DNA of 64,000 nt, from positions 992,001 to 1,056,000 of the forward strand of contig CBDCMO010000002.1 of the NCBI GenBank assembly GCA_965219125.1, given 5' to 3'. The position numbers and the translations under genes are program-made. The notes beneath the pieces were generated by a model. It was not told where the DNA came from. It did not search any database and saw nothing but the letters and a program-made list of their open reading frames with translations. The DNA comes from JBBSOK01 sp965219125. Its GTDB lineage: Bacteria > Bacteroidota > Bacteroidia > Flavobacteriales > Flavobacteriaceae. Below are positions 1 through 8,734 of the stretch, one piece after another. Within the stretch, counting starts at the first letter, position 1. Every line of letters starts with the position of its first letter.

Positions 1-1058
1 GAGCGCTTGCAAAAGCTGGTATTGCCGTTTTGCGTTTTGACTTTACTGGTTTGGGCGAAAGTGAAGGCGATTTTGAGAATACAAACTTTTCGGGCAATGT
101 TGCAGATTTAGTTTCTGCCGCCAAATATTTGGAAAATAATTATTCAGCACCATCACTTTTAATTGGTCACAGTTTGGGTGGCGCTGCCGTAATTATGGTC
201 GCTGAAAAAATTAATTCAGTAAAAGCGGTGGTTACAATAAATGCTCCAAGCGATCCCGAACATGTAAAAAATAGCTTGCAAAATGACCTAAATGAAATAT
301 TAACAAAAGGCGAGGCTTCAATTAATTTAGTTGGTAGAAAATTCACTATTAAAAAACAATTTCTTGACGATCTTGAAAAGCAACCCTTAAGGCAAGTAGT
401 AGGTCGGTTTAAAAAAGCACTTTTAATTATGCATTCGCCACAAGATGAAACGGTTTCAATAAACAATGCAGAGGACATTTATTTAGCAGCTTCGCACCCG
501 AAAAGTTTTATATCGCTGGACGGTGCAAATCATTTGTTGACGGATAAGGAAGATTCCATATATGTTGGTCATGTTATTGCTGCTTGGGTTACTCGATATA
601 TTGCTTTTGCTGAAAATGAAATTCAACAAAATGAAAAAAAAGTAAGTGCAAGTTTAAATGCGATGGATGGTTTTACTACTAAAATGCAAATGGGTAATCA
701 CAAATCAATAGCAGATGAACCGGAAAGTTTTGGAGGAAAAGATTTGGGCCCAACACCTTATGATTTAGTAAGCGGTGGTTTGGCGGCTTGCTCTGCAATG
801 ACAATTCAAATGTATGCTAAGCGAAAAAAATGGCAGATAGATACAGTAAAAGTCTCGGTAGATTACGGTAAAGAACATGCGCTGGACTGTGAAGACTGTG
901 AAAGCGAGTCATCAAAAATTGGAACCTTTAAAAGGGAAATTTCTTTCGAAGGAAACCTTGATGAAAAACAAACTCTAAAACTTTTAGAAATAGCAGATAA
1001 ATGTCCTGTCCACAAAACATTGATGGCAAAAAATCAAATATTTACTTTATTGGTTTAA
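1..1058 (+). CDS. Alpha/beta hydrolase-OsmC fusion protein (5' end cut by window)
   Basis: The reading frame is open to the left edge (codons run from base 3), so the true start lies upstream. The N-terminal half is an alpha/beta hydrolase: a GLGES turn early, the nucleophile elbow GHSLGG, an acid in the HSPQDE segment and a DGANH histidine motif. After a short linker the last ~140 residues are an OsmC/Ohr-type domain with two cysteines, in ACSAMT and DKCPVH, the usual peroxidatic and resolving positions for organic hydroperoxide reduction. Such bifunctional proteins are known in bacteria, but the hydrolase substrate is unknown. The SodC gene follows about 160 nt downstream on the same strand, which fits an oxidative-stress neighbourhood (inference). 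Confidence 0.88.
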   Translation, partial: ALAKAGIAVLRFDFTGLGESEGDFENTNFSGNVADLVSAAKYLENNYSAPSLLIGHSLGGAAVIMVAEKINSVKAVVTINAPSDPEHVKNSLQNDLNEILTKGEASINLVGRKFTIKKQFLDDLEKQPLRQVVGRFKKALLIMHSPQDETVSINNAEDIYLAASHPKSFISLDGANHLLTDKEDSIYVGHVIAAWVTRYIAFAENEIQQNEKKVSASLNAMDGFTTKMQMGNHKSIADEPESFGGKDLGPTPYDLVSGGLAACSAMTIQMYAKRKKWQIDTVKVSVDYGKEHALDCEDCESESSKIGTFKREISFEGNLDEKQTLKLLEIADKCPVHKTLMAKNQIFTLLV

Positions 1059-1077
1059 AAGACAACCAAATTTGTAT

Positions 1078-1101
1078 TTAATGTTCAAATGCGAACATTA
1101 A
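1078..1101. promoter_or_regulatory. 9-bp inverted repeat between hydrolase-OsmC and sodC genes
   Basis: Two perfect 9-nt arms, TTAATGTTC (1078-1086) and GAACATTAA (1093-1101), flank a 6-nt loop 19 nt after the upstream stop codon. There is no U-run after it, so it is a weak candidate for an intrinsic terminator. It could instead be an operator or an mRNA 3'-end stabiliser. Read by eye only. Confidence 0.3.
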
Positions 1102-1220
1102 TGTCCTGTAATAACTATTTTATTGAAGTTAACTTCTAAATTTATCTTAAAGCGCACGTAATGGACATAACAATTAGTTATATTTAATATTCAAATAAAT
1201 AACCATCAAATAAAAATATT

Positions 1221-1817
1221 ATGAAGAAATTGAGTTTAGCCATTACGTTATTGGCAATGATCGCATTTACAGCTTGTAAAAACGACAAAAAAGATATGGA
1301 TAAAGACATGGACACTACAGATTCTGTAGAGAACTCCATGAATAATGATCCCCAAAAAATGTCTGCAAAAACTGTGACTGTTACTTTAGAATCTAAAAGC
1401 AATAGTACTGCAAAAGGTGAAGTTACTTTTACCGAAGAAAATGGAATGGTGCGTATGGAAGCAAAAATGACTGGTTTAAAACCTGGAATGCACGCAATAC
1501 ACATTCACGAAAATGCAGATTGTAGCGCGGCAGATGGAAAATCGGCTGGCGGACATTGGAATCCAACTTTTGAGCAACACGGAAAATGGGGCGATCCAAA
1601 AGGATATCACAGAGGAGATATAGGCAATTTTGAAGCAGATGAAAATGGTAATGGCGGTATGAGCATGCAAACAGACCAATGGTGTATTGGTTGTGATGAC
1701 GCAAAGAAAAATATAATTGGAAAAGGTATTATAGTTCACGAAGGTACAGATGATTTTGTTTCCCAACCTTCTGGCGATGCTGGAGCACGTGTTGCTTGTG
1801 GCGGTATAATTGAATAA
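1221..1817 (+). CDS. sodC: Superoxide dismutase [Cu-Zn], lipoprotein
   Basis: Detoxifies superoxide outside the cytoplasm using copper and zinc. The 198-aa product starts with a lipoprotein signal ending in FTAC (Cys19), then a charged linker, then the Cu/Zn-SOD domain from about residue 50. All metal ligands can be placed by family alignment: copper H94, H96, H112, H173; zinc H112, H120, H130, D133. The structural disulfide pair is C101/C193 and the substrate-guiding arginine R190 is in GARVACG. Oddity: an extra CxxC pair (C155, C158) sits in the loop before the last copper histidine. A TATATTTA box resembling the -7 element lies shortly upstream. A hairpin terminator follows. Confidence 0.95.
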   Translation: MKKLSLAITLLAMIAFTACKNDKKDMDKDMDTTDSVENSMNNDPQKMSAKTVTVTLESKSNSTAKGEVTFTEENGMVRMEAKMTGLKPGMHAIHIHENADCSAADGKSAGGHWNPTFEQHGKWGDPKGYHRGDIGNFEADENGNGGMSMQTDQWCIGCDDAKKNIIGKGIIVHEGTDDFVSQPSGDAGARVACGGIIE

Positions 1818-1838
1818 CAGAAAGTTACAAAGTTTATT

Positions 1839-1870
1839 AGGCCGACATATTAAATTTGTCGGCCTTTTAT
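1839..1870 (+). terminator. Intrinsic terminator after sodC
   Basis: Perfect 9-nt stem AGGCCGACA / TGTCGGCCT (1839-1847 and 1857-1865) followed by a T-rich tract. It lies 22 nt after the sodC stop codon. Confidence 0.85.
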
Positions 1871-1996
1871 ATTTTTATAAATTAAGGAAAAAATTTAATG
1901 TATTAGCCAAATAATACATTTAAGCTAAACGATTAAAATTTGAATTGAAATATTCCTTTTTTTTATCTATTTTAGTCCCACTAACAAAATAACTTA

Positions 1997-2530
1997 ATGG
2001 AACAACCCAATTCCCTCATTCTTGAAATGCAGCAAGGTAACGAAAAAGCATTTTCAAAAATTTATACCCTATATTCTGAAGCCATTTATGGCATTATTTA
2101 CAGCGTAGTGCTTGATGAGGCTACTGCTGAAGAAATTTTACAAGATGTCTTTGTAAAGATTTGGGATAAATGCGACAGTTACGATATCACCAAAGGGCGC
2201 TTTTTTACTTGGATTTTGAACATTGCAAGAAATGCAGCGATAGATGAAACACGTTCAAAATCTTTTAAGAACTCCAGAAAAAACCTTAGTACATCTAATT
2301 TCGTAGATATATTAGCTACAACCGATAGTCTTAACAGAAAAACTAACGCAATTGGAATACGTAAGTTTGTTGACGACCTAAAACCTATGTGTATTGAAAT
2401 TATAGATCTTCTATTTTTTAAAGGATACACACAAAAAGAGGCCTCAGAAACTTTGGAAATTCCTTTGGGAACTTTAAAAACCAGAAACCGTAACTGTATG
2501 AACGAATTAAGATTAAAGGTACTGGGATAA
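1997..2530 (+). CDS. ECF-type RNA polymerase sigma factor
   Basis: A 177-aa sigma-70 family protein of ECF size. Residues about 10-95 form region 2 (helices with the EEILQDVFVKIW signature that binds core polymerase and the -10 element). Residues about 120-175 form region 4 with the helix-turn-helix GYTQKEASETLEIPLGTLK. Region 3 is absent, as usual for this class. Only 3 nt separate its stop from the start of the RskA-like anti-sigma gene, so the two are co-transcribed and probably co-regulated. Family knowledge says the anti-sigma holds it inactive at the membrane until a signal arrives; the signal here is unknown. The neighbouring sodC and hydrolase-OsmC genes make an oxidative signal possible (inference). 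Confidence 0.93.
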   Translation: MEQPNSLILEMQQGNEKAFSKIYTLYSEAIYGIIYSVVLDEATAEEILQDVFVKIWDKCDSYDITKGRFFTWILNIARNAAIDETRSKSFKNSRKNLSTSNFVDILATTDSLNRKTNAIGIRKFVDDLKPMCIEIIDLLFFKGYTQKEASETLEIPLGTLKTRNRNCMNELRLKVLG

Positions 2531-2533
2531 ATT

Positions 2534-3328
2534 ATGACAACACAAGAACTTATAGAATCAGGACAATTACAACTCTACGTGGTAGGTGCTTTACCTATTG
2601 AAGAAGCCCACGAGGTTGATATTGCTATAGCTCAAAATTCTGAAGTTAAAAATGAAGTTGAAAAAATAGAAAATTCATTAATAACATTGGCAGAAACCGT
2701 AGCGCCTATAATGTCCGCACAAATATGGTTGCACATTCAAAGAATGATAACCAAGGTAGTACCAATAAATGAAAAGCGATCCATAAATTGGGCGGCAATT
2801 ACAGGTTGGGCGGCTGCAATATTATGTATTTGTGGTATCGTTTGGATGTTGAATCAAAATAAAATTCTAAAAACAGACTATCAAGTTACAAATTCTGAAA
2901 ATATTCAATTAAAAGAACAAGTTGATAATTCTGAAACTAAACTTGCCAAAACCGAAAATGTTTTAGAAATATTACGTTCCAAGGAATACGCAGCATATAC
3001 ATTGCCTGGCAATGAGGCCGTAGCGCCACAAGCATTTGCAAAAGTTTTTTATAATAAAAAGGACAAAATCGCTTACATAGATACTAAAGGTTTACCACCA
3101 GCGCCTAGAGGCAAAGTTTATCAAGCTTGGAGTTTGGTTATGCAACCTCTTACGCCTACTAGTATGGGTATATTATCCAGTTCCAACGAAATTGAAAGTG
3201 GTATTTACCAGTTTTCAGATTTTCCAGTTGCGCAGGCATTTGGCATAACGCTAGAACCTGAAGGTGGAAGTAAAACACCAACTATGTCGCAACTTTATAC
3301 TTTAGGAATGGTGGCTTCTACGCCGTAG
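2534..3328 (+). CDS. RskA-like membrane anti-sigma factor
   Basis: 264 aa, one predicted transmembrane helix at about residues 86-105. The short cytoplasmic N-terminal part (1-80) should bind the sigma factor encoded just upstream; it begins with the LQLYVVGAL type motif typical of anti-sigma-K proteins. After the membrane helix comes a heptad-rich stretch (about 110-145, probable coiled coil), then an RskA C-terminal domain containing the GKVYQAW and GGSKTPT segments, located on the periplasmic side. No anti-sigma zinc-finger (HxxxCxxC) is present. Signal sensing and any regulated proteolysis are unknown. Confidence 0.9.
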   Translation: MTTQELIESGQLQLYVVGALPIEEAHEVDIAIAQNSEVKNEVEKIENSLITLAETVAPIMSAQIWLHIQRMITKVVPINEKRSINWAAITGWAAAILCICGIVWMLNQNKILKTDYQVTNSENIQLKEQVDNSETKLAKTENVLEILRSKEYAAYTLPGNEAVAPQAFAKVFYNKKDKIAYIDTKGLPPAPRGKVYQAWSLVMQPLTPTSMGILSSSNEIESGIYQFSDFPVAQAFGITLEPEGGSKTPTMSQLYTLGMVASTP

Positions 3329-3459
3329 TTGTTATTAAAAAGTAAAAAATAGATTACTATAACATTCGAGTTTAAATACTTTAATTGGTATTTTTATTCG
3401 AATTTTATTTTTTCTGTTAGTTTGAAAATAACTACAAATCTTAAAAATCATCAAAAAAT

Positions 3460-3879
3460 ATGGCAACAAATATTTCAAAGTTGAATATTAATGCTTCTGC
3501 GGAAAAAGTCTGGAATGCATTAACAAATCCTGAAAAAGTAAAATTGTGGCAATATGGAAGTGTTTTAACAACAGATTGGAAGATAGGAAATACAATAATT
3601 TTTACTACTGAATGGCAAGGACAAGTTTTTAAACAATGGGGAATTGTCTTGCAATTTGAACCTTTCAAAATTCTTAAATATAATTTATTTGCACCAAGAC
3701 CTGATCTTGAATATAAACCTGAAAATTATTTTGAAATGGAGTATCTTTTGACAGAACAAGAAAATGGTACTGAATTAAAAATAGTGCAAACAGATAACAG
3801 AATTGGGACAAAACAAGAAGCTGAACAAGGCGAAGAAAATACCATCCTTAAAATGCTAAAAGATTTAATTGAAAACTAA
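3460..3879 (+). CDS. SRPBCC (AHSA1-type START-like) domain protein
   Basis: 139-aa single-domain protein with the fold typical of the activator-of-Hsp90-ATPase-1/START-like superfamily: an N-terminal strand followed by SAEKVWNALTNPEKVKLW, a TTEWQG hairpin in the middle and a C-terminal helix. These proteins form a ligand-binding cup, but ligands are rarely known and none can be inferred here. No signal peptide, so it is cytoplasmic. It stands between the anti-sigma gene and a convergent minus-strand gene and has its own spacer of 131 nt upstream, so it is likely a separate transcription unit. Confidence 0.85.
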   Translation: MATNISKLNINASAEKVWNALTNPEKVKLWQYGSVLTTDWKIGNTIIFTTEWQGQVFKQWGIVLQFEPFKILKYNLFAPRPDLEYKPENYFEMEYLLTEQENGTELKIVQTDNRIGTKQEAEQGEENTILKMLKDLIEN

Positions 3880-3905
3880 CTTAAAACTTAAAAGGCACAA
3901 AATAA

Positions 3906-3931
3906 GAAACGCCCACTTTCGTGGGCGTTTC
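3906..3931. terminator. Probable bidirectional terminator
   Basis: Perfect 11-bp stem GAAACGCCCAC / GTGGGCGTTTC with a 4-nt TTTC loop, between two convergent genes. The U-runs on either side are short, so termination strength is uncertain. Confidence 0.65.
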
Positions 3932-4050
3932 AACTAACAAAAAAACTCTGAAAAAACCGGATTTAACCGATTTCAAAATCTACCAATTAAGATAGATAAC
4001 CAACCTTTATACTATACTTACGTAAATCCTATCGGCTTGGTTTCAAATAC

Positions 4051-5331
4051 TTACAATTTTTCTATTTCTTTTGCTTTTACAGGTCCTAATTCATAAAAAG
4101 CGCCTTCCAATTCTGACTTTAACTCTTTTACTTTCTCTAAATTTCTATTTGCTTTATATATTAAAGCGGCGTGAAATAGCGCTTTAGGTTCGGTTGTTTT
4201 ACCTTCAACATGAGTTTCAATGGTTTTTAGCGCTTCTTTCTTTTTTCCATTTACCAATTGCGCGTATGCCAAAAGTTGAAATGTTTCAGGTGTTGCTCTA
4301 TTTGTAATTTCCTTTTCAGCTAAAAGTAATGCCATTTTTGGATTAGATTCGGCATATAAATTTATCAAATACGTATTGTACATGCCGCCGTAATTGGCAT
4401 TTTCACGAACCATTGAAACAAATTTATTTAACTCATCGCTTTTCTTTCCAGCATTACCTTCAAAGTCATACATTTCAGCTTTCATTAAATGATAATCCGG
4501 CACTTTTCTTACCACAATTAATGAATCTAAAATGCGCAATGCTTCCGTCGTGTTTTTTTCACTTGAATATGAGAGCCAAGCAATTTGTTTTTTTGCGTAC
4601 GCATTGTCGGGCTGTAACTGCAAGGTTTTTAAATAACTAACATAGGATTCCTGCAATCTGCCAGCGTGTCCGTAAAAATCGCCAATATTGTTATAAATCC
4701 ATAAATTGGTGTCTTTGTTTTTACTTTCAACCGAATACGCTTTCGCCTTTTCCAAATATTTTATTGCTGAATCTAAATCGCCTTTATGATAGCTCCATTT
4801 TGCCAATCTAATTAAATAATTAAAGTCGCTATTGTCCTTTATTTTTTCGAGCATTGTATCGGCTTTTTCGTATTCTCCCAATTCCATATACACATCAAAA
4901 AGCATACGCTCTGTCGCGAGTTTGTTTGTTAGACCTTCATAAACTTCTTCCAAAATAGCTTTAGCCTCTTTAAAGCGATGTTGCGAAATATAATTATGCG
5001 CCAATGAACGTTTAAATCCATCTTTATTCGCTGCAATTTGAATCGCTTTTTTATCTAAAATTTCAGCTTTTTTAAGATAATCTACATTACCAGTTGCATC
5101 AAACAACATTTCGTAAGATTGCGCCAAAGGACCTAATTCTCCTATTCCCGAACTATCCGCCGCTAGTCTATTTTCCCAAAAGTCACGCTGCTCATTAGCC
5201 AATTTATAACTAGCATTATTTGAAGAAGATAAGTACTGATTATAATCTGTTATTGACGTAATTGGAGTTGGTCTATTTTCTGTACACTCATAGTAAAAAA
5301 TGAGAATTAACGATAAAAGAGCTATTTTCAA
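4051..5331 (-). CDS. TPR-repeat protein, probable lipoprotein
   Basis: 426 aa. The N-terminus has a short hydrophobic stretch followed by Cys16 (FYYEC), which is a poor match to a standard lipobox, so membrane anchoring is likely but not certain. The rest is all helical and contains repeated TPR-type segments, such as DGFKRSLAHNYISQHRFKEA, YEKADTMLEKI and GDLDSAIKYLEKAKAY, that build a protein-binding solenoid. It follows the two DUF4331 genes on the same strand, but a strong hairpin (5354-5393) lies between them and this gene. I infer a role as a partner of those secreted proteins from position only; no enzymatic function is visible. Confidence 0.8.
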   Translation of the reverse strand: MKIALLSLILIFYYECTENRPTPITSITDYNQYLSSSNNASYKLANEQRDFWENRLAADSSGIGELGPLAQSYEMLFDATGNVDYLKKAEILDKKAIQIAANKDGFKRSLAHNYISQHRFKEAKAILEEVYEGLTNKLATERMLFDVYMELGEYEKADTMLEKIKDNSDFNYLIRLAKWSYHKGDLDSAIKYLEKAKAYSVESKNKDTNLWIYNNIGDFYGHAGRLQESYVSYLKTLQLQPDNAYAKKQIAWLSYSSEKNTTEALRILDSLIVVRKVPDYHLMKAEMYDFEGNAGKKSDELNKFVSMVRENANYGGMYNTYLINLYAESNPKMALLLAEKEITNRATPETFQLLAYAQLVNGKKKEALKTIETHVEGKTTEPKALFHAALIYKANRNLEKVKELKSELEGAFYELGPVKAKEIEKL

Positions 5332-5353
5332 AACCTATATTTTTTTTTAAATA

Positions 5354-5393
5354 AAAAAATCGCCTAATAACTAATAAGATGAGGCGATTTTTT
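5354..5393 (-). terminator. Intrinsic terminator between DUF4331 genes and TPR gene
   Basis: Stem AAAAAATCGCCT / AGGCGATTTTTT around a 16-nt loop. Read on the minus strand it ends in a U-run, directly upstream of the TPR gene start. It should lower or separate expression of the TPR gene relative to the DUF4331 pair. Confidence 0.8.
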
Positions 5394-5411
5394 CAATTTA
5401 CTATTGTAGTA

Positions 5412-6089
5412 TTATAAAGGTGCTTGCAAATATGGGAAAGGTTGCACTACCCTATCTCCAAAATCTACACCATCGCTTGTTAATTGTGGCGTGCCATTGT
5501 TACCATCAAAACGTGTTCCCGTCATACCTCCAAACATTAATGTTAGCGAAAAATCTATAGCATCGTCTTGCAATCTTCGTCCTGTTAAGGCAACACCTGT
5601 AGCAGAATCATAATACGTTGTTTCCCCATTTGGCGCAACTTGCAAAGCATCGTATTCTGCGAGCAAACGTGTAAAAGTTGTAGCATCTAAACCAAGGATA
5701 TTATTTTCGTAATCCAGATTTAAACCTAAAGCATTGCCATAAATATCGTGATATGTTTCTAACTTATTCTGAAATTCTGGCTGAAAAGATTGCCGCTGGT
5801 TTACAACTGAAACATTAAAGTCATTTTTTCTTCCATCATTTGCACCAAATATTTTATTAATTCCCGGTCTACCCAATATATCTTGTTGCACAAATGTGCC
5901 TGAAAATGATTCATTACAGGGAGCGCAAGCTGGACCACCGCAATCTACAGAAGTTTCACCATTGTTTTGTATACCGTCATTGCAGGTTTCCTGAATAATT
6001 ACCTTTCCATCCACATCATTGCTGCATCGTGAGAATAAAAACGAAGAGCAAATTGCCAAACTAAGTATTATATATTTATGATTTTTCAT
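5412..6089 (-). CDS. DUF4331 C-terminal-half protein with cysteine-rich module
   Basis: 225 aa, exported: the hydrophobic N-terminus ends at Cys22 (LFSRC, an atypical lipobox). Next comes a compact cysteine module (C36, C50, C55, C58; CNDGIQNNGET...VDCGG) that resembles small repeats found in many Bacteroidetes surface proteins. From about residue 66 the protein carries features I associate with the second half of DUF4331 proteins: GRPGINKIF, NDFNV, the GRRLQDDAID segment and a FPYLQAP terminus. The gene lies 27 nt after its neighbour, which carries the matching first half. I read the pair as one split DUF4331 protein. Biochemical function of DUF4331 is unknown. Confidence 0.75.
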   Translation of the reverse strand: MKNHKYIILSLAICSSFLFSRCSNDVDGKVIIQETCNDGIQNNGETSVDCGGPACAPCNESFSGTFVQQDILGRPGINKIFGANDGRKNDFNVSVVNQRQSFQPEFQNKLETYHDIYGNALGLNLDYENNILGLDATTFTRLLAEYDALQVAPNGETTYYDSATGVALTGRRLQDDAIDFSLTLMFGGMTGTRFDGNNGTPQLTSDGVDFGDRVVQPFPYLQAPL

Positions 6090-6116
6090 TTTGGATATCT
6101 TTTAGACAGGTTATTA

Positions 6117-6839
6117 TTATTGTTTTTTCTTGGTACTAACCCAAACATTATATGAATTTGGCAAATTATTTATTCCTAACGCACCACCAATGTGCGTTGG
6201 TGCATTACCAAGCATAGCGTTTGGAACTTCAACCACAACGGCCAATACGTTTAAATTTGCAAAAAAATCTGATGCCGTTTCCGCTGGCAAAAAACCAGCA
6301 GGTGGATCCTCGCCAGCAGCTGCTCCAGATGCTACCATATTGAACCTATTAAAATCAAAGAAAAATGGATCTCTACGTGGACCCGCAAAAAATTTCATAT
6401 TATTATTTTCTGCTGTAATATAATCTGTTGTATTTGAGATTTTCACAACACTTTTTGGGCCAGATGTTTCAACTTGGCTAGTTAAACCAGTTGTGGTAGG
6501 TGCTATTGGTCCGAAAAAATACATTGAATCTCCTTTTTTAATAGCTTGTATTACCAAATCTTCAACAAAATCTCCTGTGTTATCTATATTAAATTCAATT
6601 AATACATTTTCGTCAAAAGCCGCGGCTAATGTTACACCGCCAGGAGTTAGCGGACTTTGAAATGTGGCAATTAAAACGGTATTGTCAGGATTGTCGCCCT
6701 CAAAAGCGTATAAATCTGCAATATCTGTTGTTTGTCCGGTAACTGAGGGCGAATCTGCTTGATCCGAAGACATTAAAAAGACAGCAATCACAACAATTGC
6801 GATGCAACCTGCCACTGAGATTAGTGTTGTTTTTTTCAT
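6117..6839 (-). CDS. DUF4331 N-terminal-half protein
   Basis: 240 aa from the ATG at 6839; that start was chosen over an in-frame ATG at 6884 because it places the hydrophobic segment (residues about 6-23, membrane anchor or signal) right at the N-terminus. The body contains the typical opening of DUF4331 proteins, DIADLYAFEG at residues 39-48, then NTVLIATFQSP, the GPRRDPFFFDF motif and a closing VVEVPNAML segment. The part that normally follows (GRPAIN..., GRRLTDD...) is absent and instead appears in the next gene. It is the first gene of the minus-strand pair. Function unknown; probably periplasmic or surface-exposed. Confidence 0.78.
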   Translation of the reverse strand: MKKTTLISVAGCIAIVVIAVFLMSSDQADSPSVTGQTTDIADLYAFEGDNPDNTVLIATFQSPLTPGGVTLAAAFDENVLIEFNIDNTGDFVEDLVIQAIKKGDSMYFFGPIAPTTTGLTSQVETSGPKSVVKISNTTDYITAENNNMKFFAGPRRDPFFFDFNRFNMVASGAAAGEDPPAGFLPAETASDFFANLNVLAVVVEVPNAMLGNAPTHIGGALGINNLPNSYNVWVSTKKKQ

Positions 6840-6959
6840 AATTTTAATTGAACTCATTTCGTTAAAAGGTTTTACTTTTGCCAATAATACTTTATATCCT
6901 ACAATATTAAGGTTTTCTAGCCATATTTTGTAAAACTAAATTCAAACAAAAAGCTACTA

Positions 6960-8168
6960 ATGAATCCTTCAGCTACAGATTGGATACGAAAATATTATTC
7001 CGTACTTACACGGAAAAAATATTTTCAACAAGATTTTAGCGAGCTAAACTTCTATAAACAGCTTCAAGATTCGGGATTTATATATGGCGTTTCCATTAAA
7101 CCCGTTTTTCTAGACAAAATAAGTGATTTAAATCTTACGCGTGAAGAATTAACAAAAGTTAATTTAATTCACTGCTTTTTTTATGCATTCTGGCAAAATA
7201 AAAAAACGCTGAATTTTGATGAAATGGTTAGCTCCATTATTAAATATTATACAAGTTTGGGAAAGGCGAAGGCGTCATTTTTACAAAAGTTGAATTTGAC
7301 TCAGGGAAATAATCAAATTCTTGAAAATATTATTTCCTCTCGAATTAATGAAACCAATGTTGCGCTAAAAAATAACAAAGTTTCAATATTTACGTATGCA
7401 TTTTTGTACGCTGATATTTTAGGTTATGAAGGGTTTTTGCAGAATGAAAATGAGCTTAAAAATTATCTTTCCAACTTTGAAAAAATGCTGATTGCAATTT
7501 GTTTTGAAGCATTGCGTGCAAAGAAAAAGAAGAATAAATATGATATTTTATTGATAAGTCTGTTCGCCCCAAACCTTTCGATACCTAATATAGATCAAGA
7601 TAAATTGCTACTGGTTGACCAAGAAATGCTGTCAGTTTTAAAGAAGACGACAATTAAGGAAAAATGGTATATAATGGATTTGTGCTGCTTGGCAATTTGG
7701 AATGACGGAGAATTTGACGAGAACGAACAAAAGTTTATTTCACTTTTATGCAAAGCGCTAAATTCAAACAATAATTTATTTGAAGTAAGCTCCACAAGTT
7801 TACTTCAATTTAATACTACACAAAATGGCAGAGTTAAACTTTTTGAATATACAAATCCCGTAAAACAAGTTTACAAACAATCTGCAAATACGGTTAAGCT
7901 TTTGGTTTTACGGAACAGTTCAAGATTAATAAAAGAACTAAAAGAAAGCGGCGAATTAGTATCACTTCTGGGGAAATCTACACGAAGGGATTTAAACAAT
8001 GTTGAAAAGCAGAAAGTAAGAGAACAGCTGTTGGATATTTGTAAAACAATCCCTTCCCTTACGATATTTTTATTGCCAGGTGGCACAATTTTGCTACCTT
8101 TATTAATAAAATTTATTCCAAAATTACTGCCTTCTGCTTTTGATGAGAATAGGATAAAAGATGGATAA
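6960..8168 (+). CDS. LETM1-related biofilm-associated family protein
   Basis: 402 aa, no signal peptide. The last ~65 residues carry a LETM1-like segment: a helix with KVREQLLDICKTIPSLTIF followed by LLPGGTILLPLLIKFIPKLLPSAF, a hydrophobic Pro-Gly-rich pattern shared with mitochondrial LETM1 ion-exchange proteins. The first ~330 residues are helical without a recognisable domain. Families of this shape are annotated in Flavobacteriaceae as LETM1-related and biofilm-associated; the molecular role is not established. Gene is divergent from the DUF4331 pair and convergent with the small lipoprotein gene. Confidence 0.75.
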   Translation: MNPSATDWIRKYYSVLTRKKYFQQDFSELNFYKQLQDSGFIYGVSIKPVFLDKISDLNLTREELTKVNLIHCFFYAFWQNKKTLNFDEMVSSIIKYYTSLGKAKASFLQKLNLTQGNNQILENIISSRINETNVALKNNKVSIFTYAFLYADILGYEGFLQNENELKNYLSNFEKMLIAICFEALRAKKKKNKYDILLISLFAPNLSIPNIDQDKLLLVDQEMLSVLKKTTIKEKWYIMDLCCLAIWNDGEFDENEQKFISLLCKALNSNNNLFEVSSTSLLQFNTTQNGRVKLFEYTNPVKQVYKQSANTVKLLVLRNSSRLIKELKESGELVSLLGKSTRRDLNNVEKQKVREQLLDICKTIPSLTIFLLPGGTILLPLLIKFIPKLLPSAFDENRIKDG

Positions 8169-8283
8169 ATTCTAAATCTCAAATTCTCAAATAACAATTT
8201 ATAAATACAACTTTAAAGACCTTTATCACAAATTTTTAATGAAAATTCTTAGGATTTTTACTTCCTGTTTTCAGCTAAAAACC

Positions 8284-8733
8284 CTATTCCTTCTCACACA
8301 AAACACCCCAAATTGGCAATGCCTTTTGTGCAACATTTATTTTTACAGTTTTTTCGTCTATAACTTCAAAAGCATCTGAAGTGCCATATTTTTTATCGAA
8401 AATTGTAGCTAGTGAAATTTTTGGATTTTTAAATTTCAACGTTTTCCAATTTCCGTCACTTGTATATGTTCCTTTTTCATCAATTGTCGACGTTTTTGAA
8501 TCTTCATCATCTTCACTTGCCAATATTTTCATATTGAATTTAAACGTATTATTTTTCAGCAGTTGAAGCGAAATAGAAGCTTGATCATTTCCTAAACTTT
8601 TATACGAAACATTAACACCTTCCACAATTTTTTCAGTTACAGATTTATCAACTGAAGTAACTGCAGATTTCTTACTTCCGCAGGACAACGTAATTAATGT
8701 TAACCCAATAATTATAAAAAATTTAGTTTTCAT
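8284..8733 (-). CDS. Small lipoprotein of unknown function
   Basis: 149 aa with a clean lipoprotein signal ending TLSC (Cys18). The mature part is mostly beta-rich, with a GTYTSDGNWKTLKF stretch that recalls lipocalin/NlpE-like beta barrels, and the sequence ends in GVLCEKE. I do not recognise a family firmly enough to name it. Its start codon lies only 1 nt after the ettA stop codon, so it is translated from the same mRNA as ettA. Confidence 0.75.
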   Translation of the reverse strand: MKTKFFIIIGLTLITLSCGSKKSAVTSVDKSVTEKIVEGVNVSYKSLGNDQASISLQLLKNNTFKFNMKILASEDDEDSKTSTIDEKGTYTSDGNWKTLKFKNPKISLATIFDKKYGTSDAFEVIDEKTVKINVAQKALPIWGVLCEKE

Positions 8734-8734
8734 A

